A stretch of 64,000 nucleotides of DNA from Legionella sp. PC1000 (GTDB taxonomy: Bacteria > Pseudomonadota > Gammaproteobacteria > Legionellales > Legionellaceae), in contig NZ_CP059400.1 of NCBI RefSeq assembly GCF_014109805.1, forward strand, positions 2,946,001 to 3,010,000. Reading direction: 5' to 3'. This document shows, piece by piece, positions 63,098-64,000 of this stretch; the first letter of the stretch is position 1; the number at the start of each line of letters is the position of its first letter. The translations under genes were made by a program, and so were the position numbers. The notes under the pieces are model-generated. The model was given only the letters and a program-made list of their open reading frames with translations, was not told where the DNA came from and did no database searches.

Positions 63098-64000
63098 ATG
63101 AGAAAGTTCGCTGGCATCCTTTTTCTATTTTTAAATCTAGGGATTCAACCTGTAAATGCAAACAATCTCAGTTCAATAGAAAAACAGATAACCCGGTACA
63201 TTACAACTCAATCTCAAGAACAACTTTCATTATTAGAACAATTAGTCAATACCAACAGCGGCACTACAAATCTTACAGGAATTGATAAGGTTGGAAACAT
63301 AATACGCCAGCAACTAGACCAACTTGGATTTAAAACTTTTTGGGTTACAGAACCACCAGCCATGCATCGAGCAGGAACCTTGGTTGCTCAGCGCACTGGC
63401 CATAAAGGCAAAAAATTGCTTTTAATTGGCCATCTAGACACAGTGTTTCCTGCAGATAGTCCATTTCAACATTTTCAATATAAAGGAGCTGTTGCAACAG
63501 GTCCGGGGGTCATCGATGACAAAGGGGGAATCGTTGTAATCCTTTATGCCTTAAAAGCCTTACACGAAATGCATGCTTTAGATAATGCAAATATAACTGT
63601 TATTTTAACAGGTGATGAAGAAGATTCTGGAAAACCCACCTCGATTTCAAGAAAACCTTTAGTCGATGCAGCAAAGAATAGTGATATTGCCTTGGATTTT
63701 GAGTGGGCAATTACACCCGATACAGCAACCATTGCGCGTAGAGGCATAGCACACTGGACAGTAGAAACTCATGGTAATGAAGCACACTCCTCAGAAATTT
63801 TTCAAAAACAAGCGGGTTATGGTGCTATTTATGAGTTGGTACGTATCCTAAATACAATGCGTACTGAGTTAAGTGGGGAGCGCTTTTTATCATTTAGTCC
63901 AGGCCTTGTTTTAGGTGGAACCACGATTAATAGTAAAAATAACATTCAAGGCGAGACTTTTGGCAAGGGGAATGTCATTGCAAAAATTGCGATGGCAAAT
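63098..64000 (+). CDS. Secreted M20-family metallopeptidase (partial, runs off the window)
   Basis: From ATG 63098 the frame is open to the window edge (301 codons), so the C-terminus is missing. A signal peptide (MRKFAGILFLFLNLGIQPVN, A) precedes an M20 carboxypeptidase G2-like domain. Zinc ligands: GHLDTVFPAD (His, Asp), GPGVIDDKGG (Asp), TGDEEDSGKP (catalytic and metal Glu) and DFEW further on (usually Glu or Asp). The lid domain starts near GIAHWTVETHGNEAHSS. It probably removes residues from peptides or folate-like amides in the periplasm or outside. Confidence 0.9.
   Translation, partial: MRKFAGILFLFLNLGIQPVNANNLSSIEKQITRYITTQSQEQLSLLEQLVNTNSGTTNLTGIDKVGNIIRQQLDQLGFKTFWVTEPPAMHRAGTLVAQRTGHKGKKLLLIGHLDTVFPADSPFQHFQYKGAVATGPGVIDDKGGIVVILYALKALHEMHALDNANITVILTGDEEDSGKPTSISRKPLVDAAKNSDIALDFEWAITPDTATIARRGIAHWTVETHGNEAHSSEIFQKQAGYGAIYELVRILNTMRTELSGERFLSFSPGLVLGGTTINSKNNIQGETFGKGNVIAKIAMAN

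Overview
The window is a piece of a Legionella chromosome, and probably not L. pneumophila. Three things point there. A subclass B3 metallo-beta-lactamase closely resembles FEZ-1 of Legionella (Fluoribacter) gormanii, by memory comparison. Several long, AT-rich, coiled or eukaryote-like genes look like Dot/Icm effector candidates. Housekeeping genes are gammaproteobacterial: class I PhaC, NagZ, PrfC, split PntAA/PntAB/PntB and 6S RNA. No phage, complete insertion sequence or CRISPR array was seen. The intergenic DNA carries several families of dispersed palindromic repeats.

Layout. 0-5.9 kb: PHA synthase, small c-type cytochrome, family 4 uracil-DNA glycosylase, a coiled-coil orphan and a LicD-type transferase. 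5.9-6.4 kb: three tandem 136-bp repeats. 6.5-9.8 kb: ABC-F protein and ABC exporter. 9.9-15.6 kb: orphans, a decayed MFS transporter gene, a DAACS symporter and NagZ. 15.8 kb: tRNA-Ser(GGA). 16.1-20.4 kb: secreted proteins and a 740-residue protein with a PARG/macrodomain-like core. 20.7 kb: 6S RNA (ssrS). 21.0-27.7 kb: a kdp operon ending in a KdpD without its kinase half. 28.2-31.1 kb: proton-translocating transhydrogenase. 31.2-39.1 kb: PrfC, Tag, FEZ-like beta-lactamase, glutathione-dependent formaldehyde detoxification (FghA/AdhC) and a YheT-type hydrolase. 39.4-42.1 kb: an orphan + DegT-type aminotransferase + SDR operon.

42.1-49.4 kb is the most striking part. A compact leftward operon encodes two Cys/Ser/Thr-rich precursor peptides, a class III/IV-type lanthionine synthetase (lyase-kinase-LanC) and a VOC-fold protein. 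One precursor carries three near-identical cores. A four-PAS histidine kinase and a CheY-like regulator diverge from the operon. It looks like a multicore lanthipeptide system.

49.5-64 kb: a YqjD/holin-X type membrane operon, DUF3775, DUF72 and Ku, another orphan effector candidate, an aldehyde dehydrogenase and a PAS-PAS hybrid kinase with HPt. It continues with a tRNA-dependent cyclodipeptide synthase of the XYP type, an OTU-like cysteine protease with a possible ubiquitin-binding tail, a DUF1810 protein, a composite palindromic repeat and the start of a secreted M20 peptidase cut by the window edge.

All family assignments come from reading motifs by eye. No database search was run.
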